64,000 nucleotides of DNA from Anaerolineales bacterium (GCA_015075185.1 JABTUW010000003.1:1178001-1242000); one strand, 5' to 3'; shown: positions 7,769-16,390, counted from the first letter of the stretch. Translations and numbers: made by a program. The notes: generated by a model from the letters alone, not told the origin.

Positions 7769-8905
7769 CTACGAGGTAGTGCTGAGCTTGGAGTGGATAA
7801 AGCGCGACACACCCCCTTCGTTGATGTCGTGCCAGGCGTAGATGCCTTCGCGGAACTTGATCCACTCGTCGTAAACCATCTTGAAATCGGCATCCTGAGC
7901 CCCCAGTTCCTCATACAGTGCAAAAGAGGCCTCTTCTGCCGCCGTCATGATCTCATCACTATAGGGCGTCAAGACGACTCCACCATCCACTAAACGGGTC
8001 AGCGCTTCGTTGTTGCGGGCGTCATAGCGGGCCAACATGACCATGTTAGCCTGGTAGGCGGCTGTCTCAACCGCAGCTTTATAAAGCTCCGGCAGCGCTT
8101 CCCACTCGGCCAGGTTAATCTGCACTTCCAGGGTGGGACCCGGCTCCCACCAACCCGGATAGTAATAGAAGCCGGTTGCCTTTTGCAGCCCTAACTTCTC
8201 ATCGTCATAAGGGCCGACCCACTCGGCGGCGTCAATTGCCCCGGTTTGGAGCGCCTGGAAAATTTCCCCGCCAGGCAGCGTCTGGACCGTTACCCCTAAT
8301 TTGGTCATCACCTGACCTCCCAGGCCGGGGATGCGCATTTTCAAACCTTCCAGATCGGCTACGGTGCTGATTTCTTTGCGGAACCAGCCGCCCATCTGCA
8401 CCCCGGTGTTGCCTGCCGGGAACTGGATCACCCCGAACTTTTCGGCATACAACTCGCGCAGCATCGTCAACCCGCCGCCTTCGTAGAGCCAGGCGTTTTG
8501 TTGCTGTGCATTAAAGCCAAAAGGCAGAGCCGTCCCAAAGGCGGTAATGGGGCTTTTACCGACATAATAATAGGAGGCAGTATGGCCGATAGGCACTGCC
8601 CCTTGCTCCACCACATTGAGCACTTCCAGTCCCGGCGCAATTTCGCCGGCAGCGCGCGGGTTAACAATAAATTTACCGCTCGTTAAAGCCGCTAAAGCTT
8701 CCGCAAACACTGTCGCCCCCCCAAAAATAGTATCGAGGGCGACCGGCCAACTGGTAGCCATCTCCCATTCCAGGGTGGGCAAATCCGCGTCCTGGGCATT
8801 GGCGACAATGTCGGCTGCTCTGGGGTGAGCCAGGAAACTTGCAGCACCGGCTGCCCCCACGATGGACGCCTTCTTCAGAAAACCTCTTCGACCAAGCTTT
8901 TCCAT
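7769..8905 (-). CDS. TRAP transporter substrate-binding protein, Tat-exported (DctP / TakP-like)
   Basis: Extracytoplasmic receptor of about 378 residues. The start at 8905 is chosen over 8932 because AAGGAGG lies just before it and the protein then opens with 'MEKLGRRGFLKKASIVGAAG', a twin-arginine signal. The mature part has DctP marks: 'GLKMRIPGLGGQVMTKLG', 'GEIFQALQTGAIDAAEWVGP' and the late 'YDEWIKFREG'. The Ala-Glu-Trp-Val-Gly-Pro segment resembles 2-oxoacid and lactate binding TRAP receptors such as TakP (family knowledge), so monocarboxylates or keto acids are likely ligands. It is convergent with its permease genes rather than in their operon. Confidence 0.88.
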   Translation of the reverse strand: MEKLGRRGFLKKASIVGAAGAASFLAHPRAADIVANAQDADLPTLEWEMATSWPVALDTIFGGATVFAEALAALTSGKFIVNPRAAGEIAPGLEVLNVVEQGAVPIGHTASYYYVGKSPITAFGTALPFGFNAQQQNAWLYEGGGLTMLRELYAEKFGVIQFPAGNTGVQMGGWFRKEISTVADLEGLKMRIPGLGGQVMTKLGVTVQTLPGGEIFQALQTGAIDAAEWVGPYDDEKLGLQKATGFYYYPGWWEPGPTLEVQINLAEWEALPELYKAAVETAAYQANMVMLARYDARNNEALTRLVDGGVVLTPYSDEIMTAAEEASFALYEELGAQDADFKMVYDEWIKFREGIYAWHDINEGGVSRFIHSKLSTTS

Positions 8906-8952
8906 ACCATCCTCCTTGATAATGTTGAACAACCTTGTTTAGATTTGGCGGC

Positions 8953-8980
8953 ATTGTATCATAAGAAAAATGAAACACAA
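8953..8980 (-). promoter_or_regulatory. Promoter for the TRAP binding-protein gene
   Basis: Read on the minus strand, TTGTGT (8980-8975) and TACAAT (8958-8953) are spaced by 16 bases, with a TGA just before the -10 giving an extended -10 (TGnTACAAT). It lies about 50 bases upstream of the ATG at 8905. Confidence 0.5.
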
Positions 8981-9077
8981 AAAATTACTCTCGTTTTGCC
9001 AGACTCAGGCGGTTTTACTTTTCAACCCCTTTGATGTAACCTTGAAGCTCCAACCTCAAGCAAAGATAGGAGGATCT

Positions 9078-10130
9078 ATGATTAACCTGCAAGAAGCCCT
9101 CAACCGGCTGCCGCGCCTGCCGCTAGCCCAGTTGCCAACGCCCCTCCAGCCCGCGCCCCGGCTCTCCAAAGCCCTGGGCGGTCCGGCGATCTATTTTAAG
9201 CGGGACGACCTGACGGGCATGCCCCTGGGTGGCAACAAAACCCGCATGTTCGAATACGTTCTGCCCCGTGCCCTGGCCGCCGGAGCCGACTGCGTTGTCG
9301 CCGGAGCTGCTATTCAATCCAATTACTGCCGCCAATTGACCGCCGCCTGCGCCCAGGTCGGCCTGGAGGTTTACCTGGTGCTGCGCTCGGTCCGGCCCGA
9401 TGTTGAAACCATCCCGCAGGGCAACTTCCTGCTTGACCTGCTGATGGGTGCTCACGTTTATGTTGTCGAAAACATGGGCTGGCCGGAGCAAATTGAAAAA
9501 ATTTACGAGTTAGCCGATGAATTGCGTGCCCAGGGCCGCAAGCCTTACGTGGCCCGCGCCGCCAACCAGGCTGATATTGGCCTCGACACCGCTGCTTACA
9601 CCAACTGCGCTCTGGAGCTGCACCATCAGTTAGCCGAACAAGGTCTAAAGCCGGATTATCTGTACGTGGCCGCCGCCGACACCACCCAGGGCGGTTTGCT
9701 GCTGGGAGCCAAAATCCTGGGCGAGAGCTACCAGATTGTCGGTATTAACCCGCTGGGTAAAGCCGCTTTTGGCGGTCCTCCTGCTGTCGAATTGATCCTC
9801 CACGCCGCCCATAAAGCTGCAGCTGAGCTTAAGCTGCCGGTTGAAATTCGCCCGGAGGAAGTCATCAGCTATAATGACTATGTTGGCCAGGGTTATGGTA
9901 TGCCCACGCCGGAGGGTCTGGCCGCGATCCGGCTGGTGGCCGAGATGGAAGGGATTTTATTGGACCCGGTCTACACCGGCAAGGCGATGGCCGCCCTGAT
10001 GGATCATATCAAGCAGGGCCGATTCAAGCCAACTGATACGGTGGTTTTTCTGCACACCGGCGGCTATCTGGCCCTGTTTGCTTACCAGCACTATTTTGAT
10101 TTTGAGGGTCAAGTGCGCAAGATTATCTAA
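9078..10130 (+). CDS. PLP-dependent D-cysteine desulfhydrase / ACC deaminase-family protein
   Basis: A 350-residue fold-type II PLP enzyme. The start at 9078 has an AGGAGG site and directly precedes 'MINLQEALNRLPRLPLAQLPTPLQP'; a longer frame from 8970 adds only non-homologous residues. Key motifs are 'IYFKRDDLTGMPLGGNKTR' (the Lys in 'GGNKTR' is the PLP lysine), 'AAIQSNYCRQLTAACA' for phosphate and carboxylate binding, and 'VFLHTGGYLALFAY' at the C-terminal end. Members deaminate D-cysteine or 1-aminocyclopropane-1-carboxylate; sequence alone does not separate these. It is divergent from the TRAP binding protein. Confidence 0.88.
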   Translation: MINLQEALNRLPRLPLAQLPTPLQPAPRLSKALGGPAIYFKRDDLTGMPLGGNKTRMFEYVLPRALAAGADCVVAGAAIQSNYCRQLTAACAQVGLEVYLVLRSVRPDVETIPQGNFLLDLLMGAHVYVVENMGWPEQIEKIYELADELRAQGRKPYVARAANQADIGLDTAAYTNCALELHHQLAEQGLKPDYLYVAAADTTQGGLLLGAKILGESYQIVGINPLGKAAFGGPPAVELILHAAHKAAAELKLPVEIRPEEVISYNDYVGQGYGMPTPEGLAAIRLVAEMEGILLDPVYTGKAMAALMDHIKQGRFKPTDTVVFLHTGGYLALFAYQHYFDFEGQVRKII

Positions 10131-10159
10131 CTACTGACCACTATTTTCTGGAGGTTACC

Positions 10160-10519
10160 ATGCCTTATCTACTCTTAAGATGGCTCATCCTGGCTATTGC
10201 CATTGCCATCACAGCCTGGCTGCTGCCGGGGATTCAGGTCAGCGGCGGGATTATGGGCTTAATTATTGCGGCGGCAGTGTTGGGGCTGGTCAACGCGATC
10301 ATCCGCCCAATTGTTTCATTCTTTACCTGCCCCCTCATTATTTTGACCCTGGGGCTTTTTATTCTGGTCATCAACGCCATGATGTTGGCCCTGACCTCCT
10401 GGCTCATCCCCGGTATCTTGCAAGTGAGCGGCTTCTGGACGGCCCTGTTTGCCAGCCTGATTATCAGCATCGTCTCCGGCCTGCTCACCGCGTTCCTCCA
10501 CGACGAAAGCCGCTGGTAA
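10160..10519 (+). CDS. Phage holin superfamily IV (YvlD-like) membrane protein
   Basis: A 119-residue membrane protein with four predicted transmembrane helices, beginning 'MPYLLLRWLILAIAIAITAWLLPGI'. The pattern 'LVNAIIRPIVSFFTCPLIILTLGLF' is characteristic of the Mycobacterial four-TM phage holin / YvlD family. Despite the name these are housekeeping envelope proteins of unknown role, not lysis proteins here, because no endolysin or phage gene is nearby. A GGAGG site precedes the ATG. It lies 22 bases before the CDF transporter gene, suggesting co-transcription. Confidence 0.85.
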   Translation: MPYLLLRWLILAIAIAITAWLLPGIQVSGGIMGLIIAAAVLGLVNAIIRPIVSFFTCPLIILTLGLFILVINAMMLALTSWLIPGILQVSGFWTALFASLIISIVSGLLTAFLHDESRW

Positions 10520-10541
10520 ATATTGGAGGTCTCACCCGCTC

Positions 10542-11480
10542 ATGAATCATGTCTCACTCACCCGTTTCGCCTGGTTATCCATCGCTACCGCCCTGGTTAC
10601 CATTGGCTTTAAGCTGAGCGCCTATCTTTTCACCGGCTCGGTCGGCCTGCTCTCCGATGCTCTCGAGTCGCTGGTGAATCTGGTGGCCGCCATTATCGCC
10701 CTGGTTATGCTGACCATTTCGGCCCGGCCGCCGGACGAGGAACATGCCTACGGCCACAGTAAGGCCGAATATTTTGCCAGCGGGGCCGAGGGTACACTCA
10801 TTCTGGTCGCCGCGGTCAGCATTGTTGTGACCGCCGTGGGCCGCCTGATCAATCCGCAGCCGCTAGAGCAGGTCGGCCTGGGGTTAACCGTGTCGGTCAT
10901 TGCTTCTTTGATCAATCTGGTTACGGCCCAGGTTCTACTGCGGGCCGGGCGGCGCTACAACTCGATTACTCTGGAGGCAGACGCAAAACATCTCCTGACC
11001 GACGTTTGGACGTCAGGGGGAGTGCTGGTGGGGATTGGGGCAGTGGTCCTGACCGGCTGGGAACGTTTGGATCCGATTATCGCGCTTCTCGTTGCCGTTA
11101 ATATTATCTGGTCGGGAGTCAGCCTGGTCCGGCGTTCGGCGCTGGGTTTGATGGATACCGCCCTGCCCGGCGAGGATCAGGCGGCGATTCAGCAAACTTT
11201 GGAACGGTACCGGCAGGAGGGCGTTCAATTTCATGCCCTGCGCACACGCAGCGCCGCCGCCCGCCGTTTTGTGTCGGTGCATGTTTTAGTGCCCGGAACC
11301 TGGACCGTGCACCAAGGCCATAATTTGCTGGAACAGATTGAAGCAGACCTGCGCAGCCAGTTCCAGCATATCACCGTGTTTACCCATCTTGAACCGTTGG
11401 AAGACACGGCCTCGTGGCAGGACACGACTCTGGATCGGGATAAAATCGCCTCTCCTTCAGGGTCAAACAACTCAACCTGA
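10542..11480 (+). CDS. Cation diffusion facilitator (CDF) family metal transporter
   Basis: A 312-residue cytoplasmic-membrane protein, probably exporting divalent metal such as Zn, Fe or Mn by proton antiport. It has six transmembrane helices, the 'SDALESLVNLVAA' TM2 site, the conserved 'HAYGHSKAEYFASG' loop, the TM5 'HLLTDVWTSGGV' site with the HxxxD pair, and a C-terminal cytoplasmic dimerisation domain with 'RFVSVHVLVPGTWTVHQGHNL'. TM2 carries the 'DALES..N' variant rather than the zinc-type HxxxD, so the metal is uncertain. Its stop codon directly abuts the stop of the convergent rhodanese gene, with no base between. Confidence 0.9.
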   Translation: MNHVSLTRFAWLSIATALVTIGFKLSAYLFTGSVGLLSDALESLVNLVAAIIALVMLTISARPPDEEHAYGHSKAEYFASGAEGTLILVAAVSIVVTAVGRLINPQPLEQVGLGLTVSVIASLINLVTAQVLLRAGRRYNSITLEADAKHLLTDVWTSGGVLVGIGAVVLTGWERLDPIIALLVAVNIIWSGVSLVRRSALGLMDTALPGEDQAAIQQTLERYRQEGVQFHALRTRSAAARRFVSVHVLVPGTWTVHQGHNLLEQIEADLRSQFQHITVFTHLEPLEDTASWQDTTLDRDKIASPSGSNNST

Positions 11481-11933
11481 TTATTTAGTGATTAATTCAT
11501 CCCCGGCGGCCTGCCAGGCTTGCATGCCGCCATCCACCTCGACGATGTTGGTATAACCCAACTTAACCAGGTTCCCGGCCGCTTCATCGCTCATGCGGCC
11601 GCTGCGGCAGTAAAGCAAAATGCGGGCATTTTTGTCGGCCGGCAGTTGGCTCATGTTGGCTTCGATTTCGTTGTAGGGGATGAAGGCATCGGTTTGGGGC
11701 AGCTCGCCTTCGTAGGGAATATGGACATTGATCATGGTGAAATCTTTGTGGGCCAGGGCAGACTTTAACTGGTCAACTGAGATGTCCACATAGCCCTGGG
11801 CATTTTTGGGCAGGCTAAAAACATCGGCGGGGGCAGATTGGGAAGCAGCCGGGGTGTTGGTCGCCCCGCAGGCGGCTATGAGCAGCATGGTTAAGGCCAG
11901 CAGCGCCAGCCAGATAAAACGTTTGATCGGCAT
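11481..11933 (-). CDS. Rhodanese-like domain lipoprotein
   Basis: About 150 residues. The start at 11933 ('MPIKRFIWLALLALTMLLIA') follows an AGGAGA site; an upstream ATG only adds 12 residues. A lipobox 'IAAC' gives a lipid-anchored exported protein. The rhodanese fold follows, with the active-site loop 'YCRSGRMSDEA' containing the catalytic Cys and 'GYTNIVEVDGGMQAWQAAG' at the end. Family members transfer or trap persulfide sulfur at the envelope; the loop is intact so activity is plausible. The gene stands alone and is tail-to-tail with the CDF gene. Confidence 0.9.
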   Translation of the reverse strand: MPIKRFIWLALLALTMLLIAACGATNTPAASQSAPADVFSLPKNAQGYVDISVDQLKSALAHKDFTMINVHIPYEGELPQTDAFIPYNEIEANMSQLPADKNARILLYCRSGRMSDEAAGNLVKLGYTNIVEVDGGMQAWQAAGDELITK

Positions 11934-11992
11934 CCTCGATTCTCCTTGCATGGGGGTCGGCTTGAGCAAAGGTTATTTTTACGTTACTACTC

Positions 11993-12037
11993 AGGTGACT
12001 GGCACTTTTCTCCTTAGTAACCAAGTGCCAGTCACCT
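11993..12037. repeat. Perfect 15-base inverted repeat (AGGTGACTGGCACTT arms)
   Basis: Arms at 11993-12007 and 12023-12037 are perfectly complementary with a 15-base loop. It lies upstream of the rhodanese gene and beyond the start region of that gene, without a T-run. The sharp, unmutated arms suggest a mobile or recently spread short repeat rather than a terminator. Confidence 0.75.
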
Positions 12038-12101
12038 TTAGCCTGAGCATTTTTACTAATTTTACCCGGAACAGCATCTATTGTCGAACCGGCTGCCAAC
12101 A

Positions 12102-12128
12102 TAGGGACGACCGCAAGGGTCGTCCCTA
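12102..12128. repeat. Small palindromic repeat with 11-base arms
   Basis: TAGGGACGACC (12102-12112) and GGTCGTCCCTA (12118-12128) flank a GCAAG loop. It is 65 bases from the preceding inverted repeat in the same 290-base gap. The gap otherwise holds no convincing gene. Confidence 0.7.
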
Positions 12129-12222
12129 CCGACCGGAATTAATAGGTGGTTCAATTAGAAGCACATCCGAGTCAAAGGAAAATTCCAGGAGGCGTTTGAA
12201 TCTGCGAGAGGCAAATTTGGAG

Positions 12223-14655
12223 TCAACTATCCAGAACTGAACGCAGCTTAACGGCTAAGCTCATCGCACTGAAAGGTTTTTGCAGAAAGGCAACCCCTGA
12301 ATCCAGGACTCCATGTTGGACAATCGCTTCGTCGGTGTAACCTGACATAAACAGAGTCTTCAAATCAGGCCAGGTACGAGATAACTCTTCAGCCAGGAGT
12401 TTGCCGCTGATACCGGGCATAACCACATCGGTCAGCAATAAATGGATGGGATCAGGATAGTGAGCGATCAAGCGCAGCGCCTCCTGCCCATTTCCAGCTT
12501 CCAATAAGGTATAGCCCAGCTTTGACAACACCTGCCGCAGCAGTTCACGTACCCCCGGATCATCCTCAACCAACAAAATCGTTTCGTCGCCCACGGGCAT
12601 TTCTGGTCCCGTTTCGGGGCGAGCGGATGGCTCAATCAGCTTTTCCACAAGGCAGGGGAAGTAAATCTTGAACGTGGTGCCAACACCCTCCTCAGAATAG
12701 ACCCAGATATCTCCGCCATTCTGCTTAACGATCCCGAATACAGTCGCCAGTCCCAGGCCTGTCCCTCGACCCAGCTCTTTCGTCGTAAAGAAAGGTTCAA
12801 AGATGTGAGCCTTAACCTCATGGCTCATGCCGCAGCCAGTATCGCTGATGGCCAGCAAGACGTACCTGCCCGGTTGAGTGCCCAGGTGACCGGCAACATA
12901 ATTTTCGTCTATGACCACGTTAGCGGTTTCAATGGTCAGTTGGCCGCCTTTGGGCATGGCATCACGGGCATTGACCACCAGGTTAACGAGCACCTGCTCG
13001 ATTTGAGTCGGATCTACTTCAATCGGCCACAGCTTCGGAGGCAGCACAGTTTTTAAGTCAATATCTTCGCCGATGACGCGCTGCAACATTTTATCCAACT
13101 CGACCACCACCGAGTTGAGGTTCAACACCTGGGGCTGGATAATCTGCTTGCGGCTGAAAGCTAACAGTTGGCGGACCAGGCCGGCTGCCCGCTGGCCTGA
13201 ACGCAGAATTATATCGGCCATTTCCCGCCCAGGATCGTCGGGCTGGAATTCAGTCTGGATTAAACCGGCAAAGCCATTGATTGTCGTTAGCAAGTTATTG
13301 AAGTCGTGAGCTACCCCAGCCGTCAGCCGGCCTACGGCTTCCATCTTTTGCGCCTGGTAATACTGTTCTTCCAATTGCCGGCGCTTCTCTTCCAGGCGGA
13401 CCCGGGCCAATACTCCCGCTAATTGATCGGCGACACTCCAGGCCAGATTGATCTCTTCGGTTGAGAAGCGCCGTGGTTCAAGCGACTCCAGGCCCAGGCC
13501 GCCAACTACATCACCTTCGATGATTAAAGGAACAAACAAGGCCGACGCAACACCACGTTGGCGCGCCCCCTGAGGGATCAAAGTCAAGTCGGGATCGGTT
13601 TGTGTATCGTCAATAACCAGCGGCGCTTTGCGGCTGAACAGGTATTGAAACAAAGGATCATCAATTACCGAGGTGGCCTGGGATAGTGTGGCGAGATGAC
13701 TTTCCGTTGAATATTCTGCCACTACGCTGGCTGTCATTTTGTTTTTACTGAGCAGACTGGCAGTTGTGTGGGGCAGATTAAAGGCCAGCGCCAGTTCGCG
13801 GCAAACTACTTCCAGGATGGCCTCCTGGTCATTGCTGGGCGTGGCGACCGAAGCGGCAATGATCCGGTTGAGCAAGGCCAGTTCACGGTTGCGGCGGCGG
13901 ATTTCTTCTTCGGCCTGTTTGCGTTGGGTGATGTCGCGGATGGCCGTCACCCTGACTATGCGGCCTTGATAAGGCAGAGTCCTGGCGTGAACCTCAACCG
14001 GAAAGGTGGAGCCGTCTTTGCGCAGCGCCAGGTGTTCATATGGACCTTCAAAGCCCGAGGTGATATTTTTCAGAACTAAATCCCGCGATTCTGGAGCAAC
14101 CATTTCCATCACGCTTATCCCTATAATCTCGCCAGGCTCATAGCCAAGCATCTCGATTAATTGCTCGTTGACATCCACCACTTTTCCTTTGTCGGTAATG
14201 GCAATCCCTTCAAAGGTGGCCTCGGTCAAACGGCGAAATCTTTCTTCGCTCTCTCGCAGAGCTTCTTCAACCTGTCTGCGTTCGGTAATATCGCTGAGAA
14301 AACTCAAAATAGCCGGTTTCCCTCCCCAGGTGATCAGGACCCCGATGTTCTCAACCCATCTGATTTGACCTGCTTTATCAATAATTCTAAAGGTATGAAC
14401 GCGCGGTACTTCTTCACCCCTGAGGCGGTGGTAATGATACTGGAGCACTCTTTCCCGGTCATTGGGATGAATAAATTCAGTAAAGGGCCTAGAAGTTAGC
14501 TCTTGGAACGAATAACCTGAAACATCGAAAGCTTTGGGGTTGCAGTATTTTATGAAGCCGTCTTGAGTGACCATAATTGTCTCGTTGGTGTTTTCTACAA
14601 CTTGAACCAGCCATTCTTTATTCTCTCTTAATAAATCCTCTTGATATTTTGACAT
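12223..14655 (-). CDS. Hybrid sensor histidine kinase (PAS-PAS-GAF-HisKA-HATPase-REC)
   Basis: An 810-residue cytoplasmic hybrid kinase with no transmembrane segment. Domains in order: PAS at about 15-125 ('FIKYCNPKAFDVSGYS'), PAS at about 130-250, GAF at about 270-430, HisKA with phospho-acceptor His in 'GVAHDFNNLL' near 455, HATPase with 'NLVVNARDAMPKGG' and 'GTGLGLATVFGIV' at about 555-670, and a C-terminal receiver with 'LLVEDDPG' and acceptor Asp in 'LLLTDVVMPG' near 745. The 'HDFNNLL' H-box is the type usually paired with a fused receiver. No DNA-binding output is encoded next to it, so its downstream target is not visible. Confidence 0.93.
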   Translation of the reverse strand: MSKYQEDLLRENKEWLVQVVENTNETIMVTQDGFIKYCNPKAFDVSGYSFQELTSRPFTEFIHPNDRERVLQYHYHRLRGEEVPRVHTFRIIDKAGQIRWVENIGVLITWGGKPAILSFLSDITERRQVEEALRESEERFRRLTEATFEGIAITDKGKVVDVNEQLIEMLGYEPGEIIGISVMEMVAPESRDLVLKNITSGFEGPYEHLALRKDGSTFPVEVHARTLPYQGRIVRVTAIRDITQRKQAEEEIRRRNRELALLNRIIAASVATPSNDQEAILEVVCRELALAFNLPHTTASLLSKNKMTASVVAEYSTESHLATLSQATSVIDDPLFQYLFSRKAPLVIDDTQTDPDLTLIPQGARQRGVASALFVPLIIEGDVVGGLGLESLEPRRFSTEEINLAWSVADQLAGVLARVRLEEKRRQLEEQYYQAQKMEAVGRLTAGVAHDFNNLLTTINGFAGLIQTEFQPDDPGREMADIILRSGQRAAGLVRQLLAFSRKQIIQPQVLNLNSVVVELDKMLQRVIGEDIDLKTVLPPKLWPIEVDPTQIEQVLVNLVVNARDAMPKGGQLTIETANVVIDENYVAGHLGTQPGRYVLLAISDTGCGMSHEVKAHIFEPFFTTKELGRGTGLGLATVFGIVKQNGGDIWVYSEEGVGTTFKIYFPCLVEKLIEPSARPETGPEMPVGDETILLVEDDPGVRELLRQVLSKLGYTLLEAGNGQEALRLIAHYPDPIHLLLTDVVMPGISGKLLAEELSRTWPDLKTLFMSGYTDEAIVQHGVLDSGVAFLQKPFSAMSLAVKLRSVLDS

Positions 14656-14749
14656 TTCGGAACTACCCCCTGTCGTGTTTCCACGGCTTCACCTTTTTTA
14701 ATCTGCTGAAGTGGACAAGATACGCCCATTTCTAATCGTCGCTGTCAAT

Positions 14750-15160
14750 TCAAGGGGACACATAGAGCTTTATTTGTAATTCATTACGACCGGGAGTTAC
14801 CAGAGCCTTGACTTCATCAACCAGGCTCTTGATGAGATACAGCCCCCAACCTCGATGATCCGCCCGCTCCTGGCGAACCAGGTTTAGATTTGGCAGCGGC
14901 TGTTGTCCCTGGTCAATTATTTTCAAGGTCAGAGCACTGTATTCAATCAGAGCGATAATCTCAACTTTGAGTTCATCATTCAACTGATTCCCATGTTCAA
15001 TAGAATTGATCACAGCTTCGCTCAACGCTGTTTTAAGGTCGTCAACCCGCTCCGGGGAAAAACCCATGTGATGGGCCAGAGTGGCAATAGCCGAGGTCGC
15101 TACTTTTTCATAACCCAATTCACTGGGCAAGGCAATTCCAATCGTTTGTTGCTCGTTCAT
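14750..15160 (-). CDS. RsbW-like anti-sigma / ATP-binding regulatory kinase (HATPase_c_2)
   Basis: A 136-residue stand-alone GHKL ATPase. The N-box is 'LKTALSEAVINSIEHGNQ', the G1 region 'KIIDQGQQPLPN' and the G2 region 'GWGLYLIKSLVDEV'. In RsbW/SpoIIAB family partner switching, such kinases hold a sigma factor or phosphorylate a STAS antagonist (family knowledge). Its ATG overlaps the stop of the receiver-domain gene by 4 bases, so the two are coupled. No STAS protein or sigma factor is adjacent; a SpoIIE phosphatase lies about 21 kb away at 35984. Confidence 0.85.
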   Translation of the reverse strand: MNEQQTIGIALPSELGYEKVATSAIATLAHHMGFSPERVDDLKTALSEAVINSIEHGNQLNDELKVEIIALIEYSALTLKIIDQGQQPLPNLNLVRQERADHRGWGLYLIKSLVDEVKALVTPGRNELQIKLYVSP

Positions 15161-15570
15161 TTTAGTACTTCTGATGGGAGAATTAATTTTTCTATAGTTG
15201 TAAACAGTTCCACAACTTCAAACCCTTTGAGCAGTGTCGCATTGGCCCCGGCAGAACGGGCGGCGCGCTGCTGCTCAATAGAGTTGGCAAAAACAAGGCT
15301 GCGCGTCTGCAGATGTTTTAACTGTATCTGCTTCAACAGGAGCCAGGCCTGGTTGTCCGGCAGGTCTACATCCAGCAGGACCAGCGCTGGATTGTACCGG
15401 GCCAGCAATTGTGTGGCCGAGAAGCTGTGACTGGTGACCCCGGCAACTTTAAGCCGGGGCATGATTTGCAACAAAGCCTGCAAGCTATTCCTGATCCGGC
15501 CTGGTTTAGCGACAATAAGAACCAGCATATCGTCTTTAACTTGATGTTCTTTAGAGGCTGCTGTCTCCAT
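15157..15570 (-). CDS. Single-domain response regulator (REC)
   Basis: A receiver-domain protein of about 137 residues with no output domain. The start at 15570 ('METAASKEHQVKDDML') is preferred over 15633 because a GGGGAG site lies before it. The phospho-acceptor Asp is in 'LVLLDVDLPDN', but the N-terminal acidic pair that binds Mg is replaced: 'VLIVAKPGRIRN' instead of 'DD', so phosphorylation may be altered or absent. It overlaps the RsbW-like gene by ATGA, which suggests the receiver controls the kinase directly. Confidence 0.8.
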   Translation of the reverse strand: METAASKEHQVKDDMLVLIVAKPGRIRNSLQALLQIMPRLKVAGVTSHSFSATQLLARYNPALVLLDVDLPDNQAWLLLKQIQLKHLQTRSLVFANSIEQQRAARSAGANATLLKGFEVVELFTTIEKLILPSEVLK

Positions 15571-15661
15571 GCCAATCTCCCCGGCCAAAATTTTTGATAG
15601 CCCTATCATAGCATTTCTTGGCCCATTCCTCATTAGCCGGAAATCAGATTTTGACTATAAC

Positions 15662-15686
15662 AAAAAGACCGCTTGAAAGCGGCCTT
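15662..15686 (-). terminator. Rho-independent terminator of the kinase / LuxR operon
   Basis: Read on the minus strand, AAGGCCGCTT pairs with AAGCGGTCTT across a very short loop, followed by a T-run. It lies about 45 bases after the stop of the LuxR-type regulator gene and separates this operon from the receiver / RsbW-like pair. Confidence 0.75.
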
Positions 15687-15730
15687 GACTATCCCAAATG
15701 AAATATGAGCTATAACAAATGTTATAGAGT

Positions 15731-16390
15731 TCAATCGGGGCCGGCCAGACCCTCCTGGAGGGCATACAAGGTGGCCTGGGTCCGGTTGGCCAGATGCAGC
15801 TTACCCAGGATATTGCTCACGTGAATTCGCACGGTTCCCTCGCTAATGACCAACTCTGTGGCAATCTCCTGGTTGGACAGTCCTCGCGCCACCAGCCGCA
15901 ACACCTCCATTTCGCGCCGGGTGAGCGGCGCCTCGGTCGGCGGCAGGTTTGGCGGCGGCTGGTTAAGTTCGCGGATCAACTTGCGGGCAATGGTGGGGTG
16001 CAGCGACGACTCACCCCGGTAAACATCGTGGATAGCCGTGAGCAGCATCTCCGGCGGCGAGTCTTTAAGCAGGTAACCCAAAGCTCCCGCTTTAATTGCC
16101 GGAAAGACTTTGTCATCGTCGGCAAAGCTGGTCAAGATCAGAATCCGAGCGTCAGGATTTTCTCGTTTGATATCGCCGATGGCTTCAAGGCCTCCCTTCC
16201 GCGGCATCATCAGGTCAAGCAGGATAACATCCGGCTTGAGCAGCCGGGCCTTGTCGACCGCTTCCTCCCCATCAGCCGCTTCCCCAACCAGCTCCATCTC
16301 GGCTCTGATGTTGATCAGAGAAGTCAAGCCCCGCCGCACGACTGGATGGTCGTCGGCAATCAAAACGCGAATCGGTTGTTCCTGGCTCAT
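15731..16390 (-). CDS. NarL/LuxR-family response regulator
   Basis: A 219-residue transcription factor. The receiver has 'VLIADDHPVVRRG' and acceptor Asp in 'VILLDLMMPRKGG' (about residue 55), with 'LTSF' and 'GYLLKD' for the switch Thr and Lys. A LuxR-type helix-turn-helix follows: 'LTRREMEVLRLVARGLSNQEIATEL' and 'SEGTVRIHVSNILGKL'. Its ATG overlaps the stop of the large histidine kinase gene, making this the cognate regulator of that kinase (strong inference). A terminator lies just downstream. Confidence 0.95.
   Translation of the reverse strand: MSQEQPIRVLIADDHPVVRRGLTSLINIRAEMELVGEAADGEEAVDKARLLKPDVILLDLMMPRKGGLEAIGDIKRENPDARILILTSFADDDKVFPAIKAGALGYLLKDSPPEMLLTAIHDVYRGESSLHPTIARKLIRELNQPPPNLPPTEAPLTRREMEVLRLVARGLSNQEIATELVISEGTVRIHVSNILGKLHLANRTQATLYALQEGLAGPD

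Noticed and set aside
8970..9077. N-terminal extension of the PLP enzyme
   Set aside because: The ribosome site and family start point are at 9078; the extra 36 codons read through the promoter region of the divergent gene.
10160..10519. Evidence of a prophage (holin-family name)
   Set aside because: No endolysin, portal, terminase or integrase is near, and YvlD-type members are ordinary envelope proteins.
11806..12240. Plus-strand frame across the rhodanese gene start and the two inverted repeats
   Set aside because: It reads through two palindromes and overlaps a real gene; the product has no fold-like pattern.
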